NCBI GenBank assembly: GCA_903902745.1
Contig: CAIUWA010000018.1
Coordinates: 86,915-150,914 of the forward strand
Length of the DNA: 64,000 bases
Direction of reading: 5' to 3'
Origin: an uncultured Opitutia bacterium
Lineage (GTDB): Bacteria > Verrucomicrobiota > Verrucomicrobiia > Opitutales > Opitutaceae
Under the pieces are notes generated by a model. That model did no database searches. It was not told the origin of the DNA and saw only the letters and a list, made by a program, of their open reading frames with translations. The translations under genes were made by a program, and so were the position numbers. Each line of letters begins with the position of its first letter. Positions within the stretch are counted from its first letter, which is position 1. This document shows, one piece after another, positions 35,703 through 45,161 of the stretch.

Positions 35703-36284
35703 TTAGGCGGCGTTGGTCTTGGGAGCGGCGGTGGGCTCAGTCCGGCGGAAGGGCATGCCGAGCGCCTTGAGCAGCTCGCGTCCTTCGTCGTCGGAATCGG
35801 CGGTCGTGACGATGGTGAGGTCGAGGCCCATGGTCTTCTTGACGTTTTCCAGGGTGATCTCGGGGAAAATGGCAAAGTCAGTGATACCGAGGTTGTAGTT
35901 GCCCTGGCCGTCGAACTTCGGGGAAACGCCGCGAAAGTCACGGATGGTGGGCAGGGCCACAGCCAGCAGGCGGTAGAGAAACTCCCACATGGCGTCGCCG
36001 CGAAGCGTGACGTGGCAGCCGACGATCTGATTCGGCTTGAGCTTGAAATTCGATATGGCCTTGCGGGTCTTCGCAAGGACGGGCTTCTGGCCGGCAATGA
36101 TGGCCATGTCGCGCGCGGTGTCGGCGATCTGGTTCTTGTCGGCCTCGGCATCGATGCCGGTGTTCAGGTTGATCTTCACCAGCCGGGGCACCTCGTGCTT
36201 GTTCTTGTAGCCGCGGCTCTGCACCAGCGCAGGGACAACCTGCTCGATGTAGAGTTTTTTAAGGACGGGAGTGTAACTGCTCAT
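35703..36284 (-). CDS. rplE: 50S ribosomal protein L5
   Basis: 5S rRNA-binding protein contacting P-site tRNA. 193 residues with YKNKHEVPRLVKINLNTGID, ISNFKLKPNQIVGCHVTLRG and GNYNLGITDFAIFPEI. The N-terminus (MSSYTPVLKKLYIEQVVPAL) is normal. Upstream is a 107-base gap to rplX. Confidence 0.97.
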   Translation of the reverse strand: MSSYTPVLKKLYIEQVVPALVQSRGYKNKHEVPRLVKINLNTGIDAEADKNQIADTARDMAIIAGQKPVLAKTRKAISNFKLKPNQIVGCHVTLRGDAMWEFLYRLLAVALPTIRDFRGVSPKFDGQGNYNLGITDFAIFPEITLENVKKTMGLDLTIVTTADSDDEGRELLKALGMPFRRTEPTAAPKTNAA

Positions 36285-36391
36285 TTTAAGGGCGGCCGGG
36301 TTTGCGGTCCGGAGGCGTTGAGAGTGGTTAAGAGAGTGGGAAAAGGTTCAGTAACGCAGGCGGTGGACGGGATTGGCAAGCGCGCAGTGGC

Positions 36392-36667
36392 TCAGGCCGT
36401 GGCCGGGGCCGGCTTCCGGCGTTTGCTCGCGTCGAACACGGTCTGGAGCATGAGGTTGGAGACGTGCACGGAGCCTTCGCGCTCGGCAATGGTGCCCTGC
36501 GGATGCTCCTGGGACTTCTTGAGGTGGCGCTTGATCATGGCCACGCCCTCGACGCGGACGCGCTGCTTGGCCGCGAGGATCTCGAGGACCTTGCCCGACT
36601 TGCCCTTCTGGGAGCCGGCGATGACAACGACGACGTCGTTGCGTTTGATATGAAATTTCTGGGCCAT
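36392..36667 (-). CDS. rplX: 50S ribosomal protein L24
   Basis: Assembly initiator near the tunnel exit. 91 residues with the KOW motif (KRNDVVVVIAGSQKGKSGKV), RVRVEGVAMIKRHLKKSQEH and the ending EGSVHVSNLML. Starts one base after the rplN stop. Confidence 0.97.
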   Translation of the reverse strand: MAQKFHIKRNDVVVVIAGSQKGKSGKVLEILAAKQRVRVEGVAMIKRHLKKSQEHPQGTIAEREGSVHVSNLMLQTVFDASKRRKPAPATA

Positions 36668-36668
36668 G

Positions 36669-37034
36669 TTAGAGAACCTCCGGGGCGAGCGAAATGATCT
36701 TCATGAAGTTCTTCGCACGCAGTTCGCGGGCGACGGGACCGAAGATGCGGGTCCCCTTCGGGTTGTTCGTCGCGTCGATGATGACGATCGCATTGCTGTC
36801 AAAGCGCAGGTAGCTGCCGTCGTTGCGGCGCACCGCGGCCTTCGTGCGGACGACAACGGCCTTGGCGACCTCGCCCTTCTTCACGGTGGCGTCGGTGGTG
36901 CTTTCCTTGATGTGGACGGTGATGATGTCGCCCACGCCAGCGGTGTCGGTGATCTGGCCTTTACGGCTGATCATCGCGGCACGGCGGGCGCCAGTGTTGT
37001 CGGCGACTTCGAGAATGGAACGCAGTTGGATCAT
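36669..37034 (-). CDS. rplN: 50S ribosomal protein L14
   Basis: Interface protein that contacts 16S rRNA and is the RsfS silencing target. 121 residues starting [19 protein letters not shown], with [20 protein letters not shown] and [23 protein letters not shown]. Standard length and position. Confidence 0.98.
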   Translation of the reverse strand: MIQLRSILEVADNTGARRAAMISRKGQITDTAGVGDIITVHIKESTTDATVKKGEVAKAVVVRTKAAVRRNDGSYLRFDSNAIVIIDATNNPKGTRIFGPVARELRAKNFMKIISLAPEVL

Positions 37035-37071
37035 GGCGGGCCTCCTGGGAGGTTGGGATTAAAACGACGGA

Positions 37072-37431
37072 TCAGGCCGACGGAGCGGCCGTGGGAATGG
37101 TGGTCTTGGTGGGAACCTGAGCGGCGACGTCCGCCTCGGTGATGGCGACAGCGTCGGTGGTGACGGCGTGCTCGACGACATTGAGGACGCGCCAGCGCTT
37201 CAGGCGGCTGAGCGGGCGGGTCTCGGTGATCTCGACCTTGTCGCCGACCTTGGTCTCGTTCTTCTCATCATGGACGTGCACGACCGTCTTGCGATTGATG
37301 ATCTTGTGGTAGAGCGGGTGCGGCGTCTTGTAAGGGATCGTGACCTTGATGGACTTGTCGCCGGAGCGGCTGGTGACAAAGCCGATGATGGTCTTGCGCG
37401 TGTTGCGCGAACCGGGAGTGGTGGAGGACAT
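37072..37431 (-). CDS. rpsQ: 30S ribosomal protein S17 with C-terminal extension
   Basis: 16S rRNA-binding primary protein. The core (RKTIIGFVTSRSGDKSIKVT, KVGDKVEITETRPLSRLKRW) is complete by about residue 85; a Thr/Ala/Pro-rich tail (HAVTTDAVAITEADVAAQVP...) brings the total to 119 instead of about 84. Precedes rplN. Confidence 0.96.
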   Translation of the reverse strand: MSSTTPGSRNTRKTIIGFVTSRSGDKSIKVTIPYKTPHPLYHKIINRKTVVHVHDEKNETKVGDKVEITETRPLSRLKRWRVLNVVEHAVTTDAVAITEADVAAQVPTKTTIPTAAPSA

Positions 37432-37461
37432 GGCGGTGATACGGGTTGGGCCGGGCGCGCG

Positions 37462-37668
37462 TTAGGCGGCCGCAGGCGCTTTCTGGTTTTTCTCGCGCAG
37501 GAGGGTCTCGAGGCGGGCGACGTCCTTGCGGAGCACGCGCAGCTCGTGGGTTTTCTCCACCTGGCCCGTCTGCTTGCGCAGGCGGAGTTGGAGGAGCTTT
37601 TCGCGGGTTTCGCGGAGCTTGGTGGTGATCTCGGCGGGGGCGAGTTCGCGAATTTCTTTCGTGGTCAT
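37462..37668 (-). CDS. rpmC: 50S ribosomal protein L29
   Basis: Small tunnel-exit protein that with L23 forms a docking site for trigger factor and SRP. From the ATG at 37668 ([19 protein letters not shown]) it is 68 residues, with [19 protein letters not shown] and an Ala/Lys C-terminus. The much longer frame extending upstream is a shadow of rplP. Confidence 0.96.
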   Translation of the reverse strand: MTTKEIRELAPAEITTKLRETREKLLQLRLRKQTGQVEKTHELRVLRKDVARLETLLREKNQKAPAAA

Positions 37669-37699
37669 GGCGGGCAATGCGTTAAAGGAGAGAAGAGCC

Positions 37700-38122
37700 T
37701 CAGACGACCGCGCCCTCACGGGCGATGAACCGGCAGTGGAAGGGCAGTTTGGCGTCGGCGAGGCGGAAGGCCTCCTTGGCGATGGTGGCGGACACGCCAC
37801 CAAGCTCGAAAAGCACGGCGCCGGGCTTGATGACGGCGACGTAGTATTCAACCGGGCCCTTGCCCTGCCCCATGCGCACCTCGGCGGGCTTCTTGGTGAC
37901 GGGCTTGTGCGGGAAGACGCGGATCCAGAGTTTCCCCTTGCGCTTGAGGTGGCGCGAGATGGTGACGCGCGCGGCCTCGATCTGCTGGCCGGTCATCGGG
38001 CCGCGGGTCAGCGACTGGAGGCCGAATTCACCGAAGGAAAGCGTGTTGCCGCGCTTGGCATTGCCGGCGCGGGAACCCTTCTGGGACTTGCGGTATTTGG
38101 TGCGGGCGGGAGCGAGAGCCAT
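37700..38122 (-). CDS. rplP: 50S ribosomal protein L16
   Basis: Late assembly protein of the large subunit near the A-site tRNA. 140 residues: [41 protein letters not shown] and [20 protein letters not shown] are all characteristic. Standard position after rpsC. Confidence 0.97.
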   Translation of the reverse strand: MALAPARTKYRKSQKGSRAGNAKRGNTLSFGEFGLQSLTRGPMTGQQIEAARVTISRHLKRKGKLWIRVFPHKPVTKKPAEVRMGQGKGPVEYYVAVIKPGAVLFELGGVSATIAKEAFRLADAKLPFHCRFIAREGAVV

Positions 38123-38160
38123 GGGACGTTGTTCCTAGTTTAAGTTCGTGCGACGCGCGA

Positions 38161-38793
38161 TCAGGCGGCGTCGGCCTCTTTTTTGCAGATCCAGCATTTC
38201 ACGCCGATCTTGCCGTAAACGGTCTGGGCCTCGGAGAAGCCGTAGTCGATGTTCTCGCGCAGGGTGTGCAGGGGCACGCGGCCCTTGCGCTGCCACTCGC
38301 GGCGGGCGATGTCCGCACCGCCGAGGCGGCCGGAACACTGGATGCGGATGCCCTCGGCACCGAGCGCCATGGCCATCTCAACGGCCTTCTTCATGGCGCG
38401 GCGGAAAGCGATGCGGCGCTCCAACTGGAGCGCGACGTTCTCGGCGACCAACTGGGCCTCGATCTCGGGCTTCTTGACCTCCTGGATGTCGAGGAGGATT
38501 TCCTTGCCGGTCAGCTTCGCGAGCTCGTCCTTGATCTTCTCGATCTCCTGGCCCTTGCGGCCGATGACGATGCCGGGGCGGGCGGTGTAGATCTTCACGC
38601 GTACGCGGTTGGACGCGCGCTCGATGAAGATGCGCGGCACGGAGGCCTGCTTCAGCTTCTCCATGAGCTTGGTGCGAATCACCTGGTCCTCGAGCAGCAA
38701 CTTGGGAAAGTCCTTTTTGGTCGCAAACCAGCGGGACTGCCAGTTGCGGCGGACAGCGAGACGGAAACCGATCGGATTGGTCTTTTGGCCCAT
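38161..38793 (-). CDS. rpsC: 30S ribosomal protein S3
   Basis: mRNA-entry-channel protein. 210 residues: [20 protein letters not shown], then a KH domain ([20 protein letters not shown]) and the C-terminal [20 protein letters not shown] and [19 protein letters not shown]. The start lies 8 bases past the rplV stop. Confidence 0.97.
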   Translation of the reverse strand: MGQKTNPIGFRLAVRRNWQSRWFATKKDFPKLLLEDQVIRTKLMEKLKQASVPRIFIERASNRVRVKIYTARPGIVIGRKGQEIEKIKDELAKLTGKEILLDIQEVKKPEIEAQLVAENVALQLERRIAFRRAMKKAVEMAMALGAEGIRIQCSGRLGGADIARREWQRKGRVPLHTLRENIDYGFSEAQTVYGKIGVKCWICKKEADAA

Positions 38794-38800
38794 GGGGAAA

Positions 38801-39142
38801 TTAGTTGGAGTTGCCGTCCGAGAGGATGATGCGGATATGGGACATTTTCTTGCGGCGGGGCATCGCGGTACCGCGGGCGCCGGCCTTGAAACGTTTCAGC
38901 ACGGGGCCGTTTTCAACCGTCGCGCTCTTCACTGTCAGGCTGTCGGCCGAGAGGTTGTTGTTGTTCTCCGCGTTCGCGATGGCGCTCTTCAGCGTCTAGG
39001 CGATGAGGCGCGCGGACTTGCGCGGGATGAGCGTCAGAAAATCGACGGCCTCCGCGGCCTTGCGGCCCTGGATGGTGCGGACCACTTCGCGCACTTTCTT
39101 GGGCGACATGCGCGCGTAGCGGGTGAGAGCTTGAACTTCCAT
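38801..39142 (-). pseudogene. rplV: 50S ribosomal protein L22, interrupted by an in-frame amber codon
   Basis: The ATG at 39142 opens a normal L22 (MEVQALTRYARMSPKKVREV). At codon 49 of 113 the sequence TAG (38996-38998 on the plus strand: CTA) interrupts LIA*TLKSAIANAENN, where most L22 proteins have lysine; one A-to-T change from AAG explains it. The same frame then continues as a full L22 to the TAA at 38801 (ending [13 protein letters not shown]), so only one base is involved, with no frameshift. No in-frame ATG follows soon after. L22 is essential, so this is an assembly/sequencing error or requires readthrough or suppression. Confidence 0.93.
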
Positions 39143-39219
39143 GATGGTGTGATTCCGGTTGCGGCGGCAGCGGTGCACAAAGCGCCCTGCCCTTTTGAAG
39201 ATTTCGGTGCGGTTAAAGG

Positions 39220-39495
39220 TTAAATTTCTTTGCGCGTCAGGCCGCCGTGCGACTTGAAGTTACGCGTCGGGGAGAATTCGCCGAGCTTGTGGCCGACCAT
39301 GTTCTCGGTGACGTAGACGGCGGTGAAGATCTTGCCGTTGTGCACGCTGAACGTGTGGCCGATGAAGTCGGGCGTGATGGTCGAGCGGCGGGACCAGGTC
39401 TGGATGGGCTTCTTGGCGCCGCTTTTGACCGCCTTCTCGATTTTTTCGAGCAGGTGGTAGTCAACGAAGAAGCCTTTTTTGATGGAACGTGCCAT
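39220..39495 (-). CDS. rpsS: 30S ribosomal protein S19
   Basis: Small-subunit head protein that complexes with S13. 91 residues: [40 protein letters not shown] and [18 protein letters not shown]. Standard. Confidence 0.97.
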   Translation of the reverse strand: MARSIKKGFFVDYHLLEKIEKAVKSGAKKPIQTWSRRSTITPDFIGHTFSVHNGKIFTAVYVTENMVGHKLGEFSPTRNFKSHGGLTRKEI

Positions 39496-39513
39496 GGTGC
39501 GAAAATGCCGGGG

Positions 39514-40383
39514 TTATTTCTGGCCGCGCGGCTTGCGACCGTTGTGATGGACGATGATGACGCTGTTCGAGAGCTTCGAACGGCGGCGCGTCGGGAAGCC
39601 CTTCGCGAGCTGGCCCCACGGGGAGACGAGCTGCTGGCGACCGCCACCACCCTTGGACTTGCCTTGGCCACCACCGTTGGGGTGGTCGACGGGATTCATG
39701 GCGACGCCGCGGACGTGGGGGCGGCGGCCGAGCCAGCGGGCACGACCGGCCTTGCCAAGCGACTGCTTGCTGTGGTCGCCGTTGCCGACCAGGCCGATGG
39801 TCGCACGGCAATTCGCGTGGACGAAGCGCAACTCGCCGGAAGGCATCTTGAGCTGCGCCTGGGTGCCATCGATGCCGATGAGCTCGACCGACGAACCGGC
39901 CGTGCGCGCGATCTGCGCACCGCGCCCCGGGATGAGTTCAACCGCGTGCACCTTGGTGGACGGGGGGATCAAGTGGAGCGGGAAATTGTTGCCGACGAGG
40001 AAATCGTTTGTCGTGGCGGTGTTGGCGGCGACGATGGACACGCCAACCTGCAAACCCTCGGGCGCAAGAATGTAGCGCTTCTCACCGTTGGTGTAGGCCA
40101 GAAGGGCGAGATGGGCGGTGCGGTTCGGGTCGTACTCGATCGCCTGGACCTTCGCCGGCATGTCGAGGATGCTACGCTTGAAATCGATGATGCGATAGCG
40201 CTGCTTGTGCCCACCGCCGCGATGGCGGGAGGTGTTGCGGCCGTTGTTATTGCGGCCGCCAGTCCGGTGCTTGGCCTCGGTAAGGCTGCGCTCAGGCTGC
40301 TTGGTGCTGATGAGGCCCACGACCTTGTTCAGGGACGTGAATCGTCCAGAGGGCGTGAGTGGGCGGAAGGAATGGATGGGCAT
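39514..40383 (-). CDS. rplB: 50S ribosomal protein L2
   Basis: Primary 23S-binding protein close to the peptidyl-transferase centre. 289 residues with FKRSILDMPAKVQAIEYDPN, GRGAQIARTAGSSVELIG and the conserved VAMNPVDHPNGGGQGKSKGG loop; the C-terminus SNSVIIVHHNGRKPRGQK is intact. Confidence 0.98.
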   Translation of the reverse strand: MPIHSFRPLTPSGRFTSLNKVVGLISTKQPERSLTEAKHRTGGRNNNGRNTSRHRGGGHKQRYRIIDFKRSILDMPAKVQAIEYDPNRTAHLALLAYTNGEKRYILAPEGLQVGVSIVAANTATTNDFLVGNNFPLHLIPPSTKVHAVELIPGRGAQIARTAGSSVELIGIDGTQAQLKMPSGELRFVHANCRATIGLVGNGDHSKQSLGKAGRARWLGRRPHVRGVAMNPVDHPNGGGQGKSKGGGGRQQLVSPWGQLAKGFPTRRRSKLSNSVIIVHHNGRKPRGQK

Positions 40384-40413
40384 GGGGGGATTTCTCCGGT
40401 TGCGGCGGTTGCG

Positions 40414-40695
40414 TTAGACCAGCTCGATTTTGTCGCCGGCTTTGAGGGTCACGATCGCCTTCTTGAAATCGGAGCCCACGCCGGGGCGACCGGTGCGGCT
40501 CTTCTTGTTTTTGCCGCGGTAATTCTGGACGTTCACGCGGCGCACGGTGACCTTGAAGGTCTGCTCGACGGCTTCCGCGATGGCATGCTTGTTGGCATAC
40601 TTGAACACCTCAAAGGTGTACTGGCCCAGTTCGGAGCTGAGCTTGTTGGATTTTTCCGTGAGACGGACGAGCTTCAAAACATTGCTGGCATTCAT
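40414..40695 (-). CDS. rplW: 50S ribosomal protein L23
   Basis: Tunnel-exit protein and chaperone docking site. 93 residues with LVRLTEKSNKLSSELGQYTF and AIAEAVEQTFKVTVRRVNV, then the GRKKKxxR-type loop as RGKNKKSRTGRPGVG. It overlaps the rplD stop by one base (TGATG type). Confidence 0.95.
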   Translation of the reverse strand: MNASNVLKLVRLTEKSNKLSSELGQYTFEVFKYANKHAIAEAVEQTFKVTVRRVNVQNYRGKNKKSRTGRPGVGSDFKKAIVTLKAGDKIELV

Positions 40696-41330
40696 CAGTT
40701 TTTCCCTCCGTTGACGCGGGCGATGATGGTTTCAAGGGCCTTGGTGCTCACGACGATCTTCTTGTACTGGCAGAGGTCGTGAGTGTTGAGCTTGGCGGCC
40801 TCCTGGAGGGAGACGCGCTCGAGGTTGCGCGAGGCGCGCGTGGTCTCGACCGCAAAGGGCGCGTCCACAAGGAGCACCCGGCCCTTGGGGGCGATGCGCG
40901 TGACGACCAGGTTCATGGCCTTGGTCTTGGCCGTGGGAGCCTCGAACTTCTCGATGACGGCAATCTCGCCGGCAACCGCACGGTCGAAGAGGGCGCGGCT
41001 GAAGGCGAGGTTCTTCACCTTGCCATTGATCTTCTTCGAATAGTCGCGGGGCTTCGGGCCGAACACGACGCCACCGCCGACCCAGAGGGGCGAACGGATG
41101 GAGCCGGCACGGGCGCGGCCAGTGCCCTTCTGGCGCCACGGCTTCTTGCCACCGCCACGGACCTCGCCACGGGTTTTCGTGGAGTGCGTGCCCTGGCGAT
41201 TGTTGGCGTTGATGGCGACGACGACTTCCTTTACGGCCTGCAGGCCCTTGTCGCCTTCGAAGGTCGGCAGATCGGCGAAGTCCTGCTCGCGCGAGGTCGT
41301 GCCGTCGGAACTGAATACGGTAAGTTTCAT
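40695..41330 (-). CDS. rplD: 50S ribosomal protein L4
   Basis: Exit-tunnel protein; in E. coli also represses the S10 operon. 211 residues with STKTRGEVRGGGKKPWRQKGTG, GSIRSPLWVGGGVVFGPKPR and the terminal KIVVSTKALETIIARV. No L4-responsive S10 leader was identified. Confidence 0.97.
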   Translation of the reverse strand: MKLTVFSSDGTTSREQDFADLPTFEGDKGLQAVKEVVVAINANNRQGTHSTKTRGEVRGGGKKPWRQKGTGRARAGSIRSPLWVGGGVVFGPKPRDYSKKINGKVKNLAFSRALFDRAVAGEIAVIEKFEAPTAKTKAMNLVVTRIAPKGRVLLVDAPFAVETTRASRNLERVSLQEAAKLNTHDLCQYKKIVVSTKALETIIARVNGGKN

Positions 41331-41346
41331 GGCTGCTTATCTCCAG

Positions 41347-42003
41347 TTAGGAGGCTTTGACGGCCTTGGGCTGGCCCTTGATGGCGGAGCGAACGAGGAT
41401 ATCGTCGCCGTTGGCACCCGGGATCGAGCCCTTCACGAGGATGAGATTCTTGTCGGCGATGATTTTCACGACGCGCAGGTTCTGCATCGTCTTGCGCTCG
41501 GAGCCCATGTGGCCGGGCATCGACTGGTTTTTCCAAGTGCGGCCAGGAGTCTGGCGCATGCCGATGGAGCCGATACGGCGATGAAACATGGAACCGTGCG
41601 CCGCGGGACCGCCGGCGACGCGAAAGCGCTTCACCACACCTTGGAAGCCCTTGCCCTTCGAGATGCCAACAACGTCGATGAACTGGCCCTCCGTGAAGGC
41701 GGCGACGGTGACAACATCCCCGACCTTAAGCGTGGGAGCCGCCGTGAGGCGGACCTCGCCCAGCACGCGGGGCGCGCTATCGAGGCCGGCCTTCTTCGCG
41801 TGGGCGAGTTCGGCCTTGCTCGTGTTTTTGGTCTTCTTGGTCGAGAAGCCAATCTGGACGGCGTGGTAGCCGTCCGTTTCAAGAGTCTTTACCTGGACCA
41901 CAGAACAGGGTCCGGCTTCAACGACAGTGACAGGGACCAAGACGTTTTGAGCGTCGTAGACCTGTGTCATGCCGATTTTTTTTCCGAGAAGCGATGAGAT
42001 CAT
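41347..42003 (-). CDS. rplC: 50S ribosomal protein L3
   Basis: Early-assembly protein near the peptidyl transferase. 218 residues: MISSLLGKKIGMTQVYDAQN, ISKGKGFQGVVKRF and MPGHMGSERKTMQNLRVVKI, including the glutamine in the G-x-QTPGRTWKNQ segment. Follows rpsJ after 112 bases. Confidence 0.97.
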   Translation of the reverse strand: MISSLLGKKIGMTQVYDAQNVLVPVTVVEAGPCSVVQVKTLETDGYHAVQIGFSTKKTKNTSKAELAHAKKAGLDSAPRVLGEVRLTAAPTLKVGDVVTVAAFTEGQFIDVVGISKGKGFQGVVKRFRVAGGPAAHGSMFHRRIGSIGMRQTPGRTWKNQSMPGHMGSERKTMQNLRVVKIIADKNLILVKGSIPGANGDDILVRSAIKGQPKAVKAS

Positions 42004-42115
42004 GGGCTAAGCGGTAGGTGGAAAGTTTTCCGTTTAAGAACCTACATTAGTCGAAACCTGGCGGTGCCACGAAGGGCACACAGGCAGCTGCTAACGTTGG
42101 AGTTAAGAGTGAGTC

Positions 42116-42424
42116 TTAGACGTTGATGGTGATGTCCACGCCGGACGGGAGGTTGAGTTTCTTGAGTTCGTCCACCGTCTGGGCGGTGGGCTCAATGATG
42201 TCGATGAGCCGCTTGTGCGTGCGCGTCTCGAACTGTTCCATGGACTTCTTGTCGACGTGCGGCGAGCGGTTCACGGAAAGCTTTTCGATGCGGGTGGGCA
42301 GCGGGATTGGGCCGGAAACGCGGGCGCCGGAGCGCTTGGCGGTTTCGACGATCTCCGTGGCCGACTGGTCGATGACCCGGTAGTCGAAGCCCTGGAGTTT
42401 GATGCGGATGCGTTGGCCTTTCAT
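42116..42424 (-). CDS. rpsJ: 30S ribosomal protein S10
   Basis: Head protein and NusB/NusE transcription antitermination partner. 102 residues starting [20 protein letters not shown], with [20 protein letters not shown] and [20 protein letters not shown]. It lies directly downstream of fusA, so the S10 operon has no separate leader. Confidence 0.98.
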   Translation of the reverse strand: MKGQRIRIKLQGFDYRVIDQSATEIVETAKRSGARVSGPIPLPTRIEKLSVNRSPHVDKKSMEQFETRTHKRLIDIIEPTAQTVDELKKLNLPSGVDITINV

Positions 42425-42444
42425 GAGCTAAAAAGAACGAGGGT

Positions 42445-44640
42445 TTAGGAACGAGCCGGGCCCTTGGCGGTGGACTCGACGATTTTCTGCAGGAGCGAAT
42501 TGGGCACCTGTTCGAAATGGGATGGCGTGATGCCGGCACTGGCGCGGCCCTTGGAGAGCGAGCGGATGTCGGTGACGTAGCCGAAGAGGGTCTCGAGCGG
42601 AGCCTGCGCATCGATGATACAGGCGCCCGCTTTGTTCTCCATGCCGTTGATCCGGCCGCGGCGACGGTTGATGTCGCCAATAAGGTCACCCTGATATTCC
42701 TCGGGGGTGGTGACCTCGACACCCATGATGGGCTCAAGCAGGATCGGGCTGGCCTTCTTCATCGCGTCCTTGAACGCGAAGATCCCGGCCATCTTGAACG
42801 CCATTTCGGACGAGTCGACCTCGTGGAAGGAGCCCTCGGTGATCTTGACAATGATGTCGACCACCGGGTGGCCGGCGATGACACCGTTGTTGGCGCCTTC
42901 CTTGATGCCCTCGATGGAGGGCTTGATGAATTCCTTCGGAATCGATCCACCCACGGTCTCGTTGAGAATCTCGATACCCTTGCCCTTTTCGTTCGGCTCG
43001 ATCGTGAGGCAGACGTGACCGTACTGGCCCTTCCCGCCCGACTGGCGGATGAACTTGCCCTCGCCATCGGCGTGGGTGGTGACCGTCTCACGGTAGGCGA
43101 TCTGCGGCTTGCCGGAGGTGGCCTCAACCTTAAATTCGCGCTTCATGCGATCGAGAATGATCTCGAGGTGAAGCTCGCCCATGCCGGAGAGAATGGTCTG
43201 GCCGCTGTCCGGGTCGGTGGAGACGCGAAGCGTCGGATCCTCGGCCACCAGGCGCTGAAGTGCGGTGCCCATCTTCTCTTGGTCGGCCTTCGTGTTCGGC
43301 TCGATCGACATCGAGATGACAGGCTCGGGGAAGGACGGCGGTTCGAGACGAATGTCGAAGTCCTCATCACAGAGCGTGTCGCCCGTGATGACTTCTTTCA
43401 CACCGACAAGCGCGCAGATGTCGCCCGAATAGGCCATGTCAATTTCCTCGCGGTCCATCGCGCGCATCAGCACGAGACGGGAGACGCGTTCACTGCGGCG
43501 GGTGCGGGGATTGTACAGCGCCGTCCCCTTGTGGACGATGCCAGTGTAGACGCGGAAGAAAACGATTTTGCCAACGAATGGATCGGTCCAGAGCTTGAAG
43601 GCGAGTCCGGCCATCTTGGCTTTGTCATTCACCACGGCCTCAACCGACTTGCCGTCGCTGTCCTGGCCGGTCATCGGCGGGACATCGATCGGACTCGGCA
43701 GATAATTAACCACACAATCGAGGAGGCGCTGGATACCCTTCTTCTTGAAGGCGGAACCGGGGATGACGCCGCAAAACTTGATGGAGATCGTGGCTTTGCG
43801 CACGGCTAGCATCAGTTCGCTGACGGAAATTTCCTCACCGTTGAGATATTTGTCGGCGATGACGTCATCGAAGTCGGAAACCGCTTCAATCAGCTTCTCG
43901 CGATAATCCTTCGCCTCGGCCAGAAGATTGGCGGGAATTTCGGCGGTCACCGGCGCGAGACCGAGTGGATCCTTGGTCTCGTCAAAAATATAGGCCACCA
44001 TCTGCACCAAGTCGATCAGGCCGCTGAAGCCCTCTTCCTTGCCGATCGGGAGGAACAGCGCGTGGGCGTTGCCCTTGAGCTTGACGCGAATGTCGTTGAT
44101 CGCGCGGTGGAAGTCAGCTCCCACCCGGTCCATCTTGTTGATGAAGGCGATGCGCGGAACGTTGTACTTGTTCGCCTGGCGCCAGACCGTTTCCGACTGG
44201 GGCTGCACGCCGGAGACCGCATCGAACACGGCGACCGCGCCATCGAGCACGCGAAGTGAACGCTCCACCTCGGCCGTGAAATCCACGTGTCCGGGGGTGT
44301 CAATGATGTTGATGCGCTGCTTGATTCCCTTCCAGGGGCCCCAGGAGGCATTCCAGGCACAGGAGATGGCGGCGGCGGTAATCGTGATGCCGCGCTCGCG
44401 CTCCTGCTCCATCCAGTCGGTCACCGTGGTGCCCTCATGGACCTCGCCCATCTTGTGCACCGCACCGGAATAAAAAAGTATGCGCTCGGTTGTTGTCGTC
44501 TTGCCGGCATCGATATGCGCGGCAATGCCGATATTGCGCGTCCACTCGAGTGGGAACGGCCGGTCCTTGGAGTTGACCGGGGAAGTCTTGGCTCTGTCGG
44601 TAACGACAGTAATATTCACGGGAGAAGCAACGGCAGACAT
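42445..44640 (-). CDS. fusA: Elongation factor G
   Basis: Translocation GTPase. From the ATG at 44640 (MSAVASPVNITVVTDRAK) the product is 731 residues. G1 is AHIDAGKTTTTER, G2 lies around RGITITAAAIS, G3 is DTPGHVDF and G4 is NKMD. Before RNIGIAAHIDAGK there are about 34 extra residues compared with about 10 in E. coli. Domains II-V follow with TDPDSGQTILSGMGELHLEI and the C-terminal GYVTDIRSLSKGRASAGI. Str-type order rpsL-rpsG-fusA, but tuf is not next to it. Confidence 0.98.
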   Translation of the reverse strand: MSAVASPVNITVVTDRAKTSPVNSKDRPFPLEWTRNIGIAAHIDAGKTTTTERILFYSGAVHKMGEVHEGTTVTDWMEQERERGITITAAAISCAWNASWGPWKGIKQRINIIDTPGHVDFTAEVERSLRVLDGAVAVFDAVSGVQPQSETVWRQANKYNVPRIAFINKMDRVGADFHRAINDIRVKLKGNAHALFLPIGKEEGFSGLIDLVQMVAYIFDETKDPLGLAPVTAEIPANLLAEAKDYREKLIEAVSDFDDVIADKYLNGEEISVSELMLAVRKATISIKFCGVIPGSAFKKKGIQRLLDCVVNYLPSPIDVPPMTGQDSDGKSVEAVVNDKAKMAGLAFKLWTDPFVGKIVFFRVYTGIVHKGTALYNPRTRRSERVSRLVLMRAMDREEIDMAYSGDICALVGVKEVITGDTLCDEDFDIRLEPPSFPEPVISMSIEPNTKADQEKMGTALQRLVAEDPTLRVSTDPDSGQTILSGMGELHLEIILDRMKREFKVEATSGKPQIAYRETVTTHADGEGKFIRQSGGKGQYGHVCLTIEPNEKGKGIEILNETVGGSIPKEFIKPSIEGIKEGANNGVIAGHPVVDIIVKITEGSFHEVDSSEMAFKMAGIFAFKDAMKKASPILLEPIMGVEVTTPEEYQGDLIGDINRRRGRINGMENKAGACIIDAQAPLETLFGYVTDIRSLSKGRASAGITPSHFEQVPNSLLQKIVESTAKGPARS

Positions 44641-44659
44641 GGGCAGTGGGCTGGACTGG

Positions 44660-45133
44660 TTACCAGCGGAGGTGGGCGAAGGCACGATTGGCCTGGGCCA
44701 TCTTATGGGTGTCTTCCTTCTTCTTCACGACGCTGCCCGTGTTGTTGTAGGCATCGATGATCTCCGCCGCGAGGGCGTCCCGCATGGTCGTGCCCTTGCG
44801 GCCGGTGGCCGCGTCAACAATCCAGCGCAACGCAAGGCTCTCCTGGCGCTCAAAGGAAATCTCCACGGGCACCTGATAGGTGGCGCCACCAACACGACGG
44901 CTCTTCACCTCGAGGCGTGGCCGGGCATTCTCCAGCGCGCCGAGCAGCAGGTCGACCGGGTCGCCCTTCTCGAGCTTCTCGGAAACCTTTTCAAACGCGC
45001 CGTACACGATGCGTTGGGCAAGGTTCTTCTTGCCACTCTTCATGATGACATTGACCAGATGCGCGACGAGCGGGCTGTTATAGCGGGCATCGGGATCAAC
45101 GTGGCGTTTTTCGGCTCTATGGCGGCGTGACAT
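44660..45133 (-). CDS. rpsG: 30S ribosomal protein S7
   Basis: Head-nucleating 16S protein. 157 residues: [54 protein letters not shown] and the C-terminal [20 protein letters not shown]. Standard position. Confidence 0.97.
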   Translation of the reverse strand: MSRRHRAEKRHVDPDARYNSPLVAHLVNVIMKSGKKNLAQRIVYGAFEKVSEKLEKGDPVDLLLGALENARPRLEVKSRRVGGATYQVPVEISFERQESLALRWIVDAATGRKGTTMRDALAAEIIDAYNNTGSVVKKKEDTHKMAQANRAFAHLRW

Positions 45134-45161
45134 GACTTAAAGGGTTTGGGGAAGGAACGGT

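Noticed and set aside
38996..38998. TAG read as a sense codon (code reassignment) to explain rplV
   Set aside because: guaA ends IEWE followed by TAG, and hisC and hisD also end with TAG in normal places, so TAG acts as stop.
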